A stretch of 64,000 nt of DNA from Loxodes magnus (lineage: Eukaryota; Ciliophora; Karyorelictea; Loxodida; Loxodidae). Shown here piece after piece: positions 62,430-64,000 of the stretch (its first letter is position 1; each line of letters opens with the position of its first letter). Made by a program: the position numbers and the translations under genes. The DNA lies in assembly GCA_946699065.1 (NCBI GenBank), contig CAMPDV010000536.1:182486-246485 (forward strand), read 5' to 3'. The notes under the pieces are model-generated. The model searched no databases, was not told the origin of the DNA, and saw nothing but the letters and a program-made list of their open reading frames with translations.

Positions 62430-64000
62430 TCTCAAATTCTTGCACATCTTCAATTGATCTCTTATAAAATTAATTTTTTTGTCTTATAAATTTGTTTGTT
62501 AGAATTTTTTTAATTATAATTCCTCTTATTTCTGTTTATCTTATAAAAGGATTGATTTTAAGAGTTAATTTTTTATCTTTAAATAATCTAACAATTTTTC
62601 AGACATTATGAAAACATTAATTACAATCTTTAATCATAAATAAAATAGATCAATGAACAAAAAATAATAACTATTTTTAATTAGAAAATGAATATTAAAA
62701 CATTTTAATTTAATTTCTTGATAAGATCTTTTAAATTTAAATTAGTTGCTTTTTTTTATTTATTTTAAATAAAGCACTTTAAATATTATTATATTTATGA
62801 ATATTTAGTATTTTAAATTAAAAATTACTATATTGTATATTAAACCAAACATTTATTAAAGGAATCCTTAAATTATCAATTATAATTTAGTTGTCTAATC
62901 ATTTAGAATCAAACTAGCTCATTATTAAGGTTCTTTATGAAATTGTGTACTATTACCATTATCGGCTTAGTAGAAACTTTGCTTTTTATTATGCTATATA
63001 TGTTTCTTTTTATATTGTACGAAATATTTCCCATTTTTTATAGATATAATTATAATAGTTATTAACTTACACTTTGTATATTATTTTAATTATACAAAAG
63101 ATTAAAGCTTTTAACCCTTTTTTGATATAATCAAAACTATATTGATTTCTTAATTATTTACACTTTCATTTTGCTAATTCTTATTATTTAATATTAGAAT
63201 ATAATTTTATTCTTATTTTAGATGGAATATAAGATAATTTACAAGAAAGTGAAGATTTTTATAATTTTGCATATATTCAAATTATTTATATAGTTTACTA
63301 GCAAATGCTTTTATATGATAAATAATCAATCTATTTTTTAAAAAGCTTTCAGCTTTAATAAAATAGCTTCATTAGAAATTCAAATTTTAAGATTAATAAA
63401 TAAAATCGATTTTCTATATACATAATAGATATATTCAAGTTGCTTAAAATCAGAAAGTTTATCTTTAAAGCTTTTCTTTTAATATTACAGAATGAGAAAA
63501 ATTTTAAAGAGAAAAAATACTTAATATAGCAATTTTTCTTAAAAACTTGTTTTCCTCTTCTAAATTAACATCTTTTCGCAAACTAAAAACAGATAGTTAG
63601 TCGTAGTAAGCTCTTTTCAAAACTCTTTTACTAATCTTAAATTTTTAATATTTTTATAATTATTATAATAAAGCAGAATATTTTTAAACTTGATTAATAA
63701 ATTTTTGTTTCTATATTTTATATAGTTAGATTAGATATATTATTTGGATCCTTGTTTAATTACTTTTTTTAGATTCTTTGTAAATTGGCCTAAAATTTAT
63801 TATTACAGATGTATTGTACCTCATTTTTTCTATTTGATTGATCATATTTTTATAAAGAGATTTTTTAGCTCTTTTCATATTAGTTATTTTTTAAAATTCG
63901 CAATATCTATTAAAAAGTTAGTTTTAAGCATTCTTATAGAAAAAAATTTTACTGATTTTGTTTCTTCAAAAATTGTCATTTATTTTTTTATCTTTACTTC
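62430..64000. repeat. Repeat D, copy 4, left part (cut by window end)
   Basis: Colinear with 6400-7990 and 38460-40880, same orientation, no gene. It is closer to D copy 2 than to copy 1 at several indels and lacks the LINE insertion of copy 2. If complete, a further WD40 gene would be expected beyond the window at a distance similar to the other copies (inference). Confidence 0.85.

Noticed and set aside
1..64000. Tetrahymena-type code (only TAA/TAG reassigned)
   Set aside because: Would place stops at conserved Trp positions in all three WD40 genes and in the RT although the copies show no other damage there.
1..64000. CRISPR array, tRNA genes, rRNA genes or telomeric repeats
   Set aside because: No regularly spaced short repeats, no B-box-like GGTTCGAATCC, no rRNA core sequences and no G-rich or C-rich telomere tandem were found on either strand.

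Overview
The window is very A+T-rich eukaryotic DNA made almost entirely of repeats and decayed or duplicated genes. The coding signals only make sense in a ciliate nuclear code. TAA and TAG stand where Gln is expected. TGA stands where Trp is expected (the conserved Trp of WD repeats, the Trp before ADD in a reverse transcriptase, a zinc knuckle), but TGA also looks like the terminator of the three WD40 genes. This fits the karyorelict-type code (NCBI table 27, for example Loxodes) or the Condylostoma code (table 28) better than the Tetrahymena code. The organism assignment is inference. ORFs called with the standard code are therefore mostly shadows.

Three repeat systems account for most of the window. 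(1) A 4.5-7.5 kb unit occurs as copy A (1-4545, plus), copy B (15362-22945, inverted) and copy C (27052-34545, inverted). It carries two unrecognised long frames (X and Y), a 227-aa frame with a LINE-type Cys/His cluster, and in B and C a short coiled-coil ORF. (2) Repeat D occurs at 6346-11690, 38396-45136 and, cut by the window edge, 62430-64000. A shorter piece lies at 24725-27051. The three full or partial copies that reach far enough contain a complete seven-blade WD40 gene with a 28-nt intron (9311-10394, 24869-25952, 42756-43839). All three genes span exactly 1084 nt. (3) Non-LTR (LINE) retrotransposon pieces lie at 4546-6345, 22946-24720, 36440-38395, 38834-39637 and 61358-62190. They show coiled-coil/CCHC ORF1, endonuclease, reverse transcriptase and a C-terminal CxC-x7-H-x3-C motif. 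One copy inside D is bounded by an imperfect 15-nt target-site duplication and ends next to an 11-bp stem-loop.

Between the repeats, 45140-49893 holds three unrecognised coding-like frames; the last, on minus, has a probable transmembrane helix. 57820-60103 holds a broken pentapeptide/WD40 gene on minus. 60945-61236 is a G+C-rich island with several clean hairpins and a T-run end, a good candidate for a structured RNA. The remaining stretches (10395-15361, 20582-22945, 34546-36440, 49894-57820) are A/T-rich with no recognisable gene.

The working picture is a mosaic of LINE insertions, segmental duplication and inversion. The WD40 gene is the one passenger that stayed intact in every copy. 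I ran no searches, so all family assignments rest on motifs read by eye.
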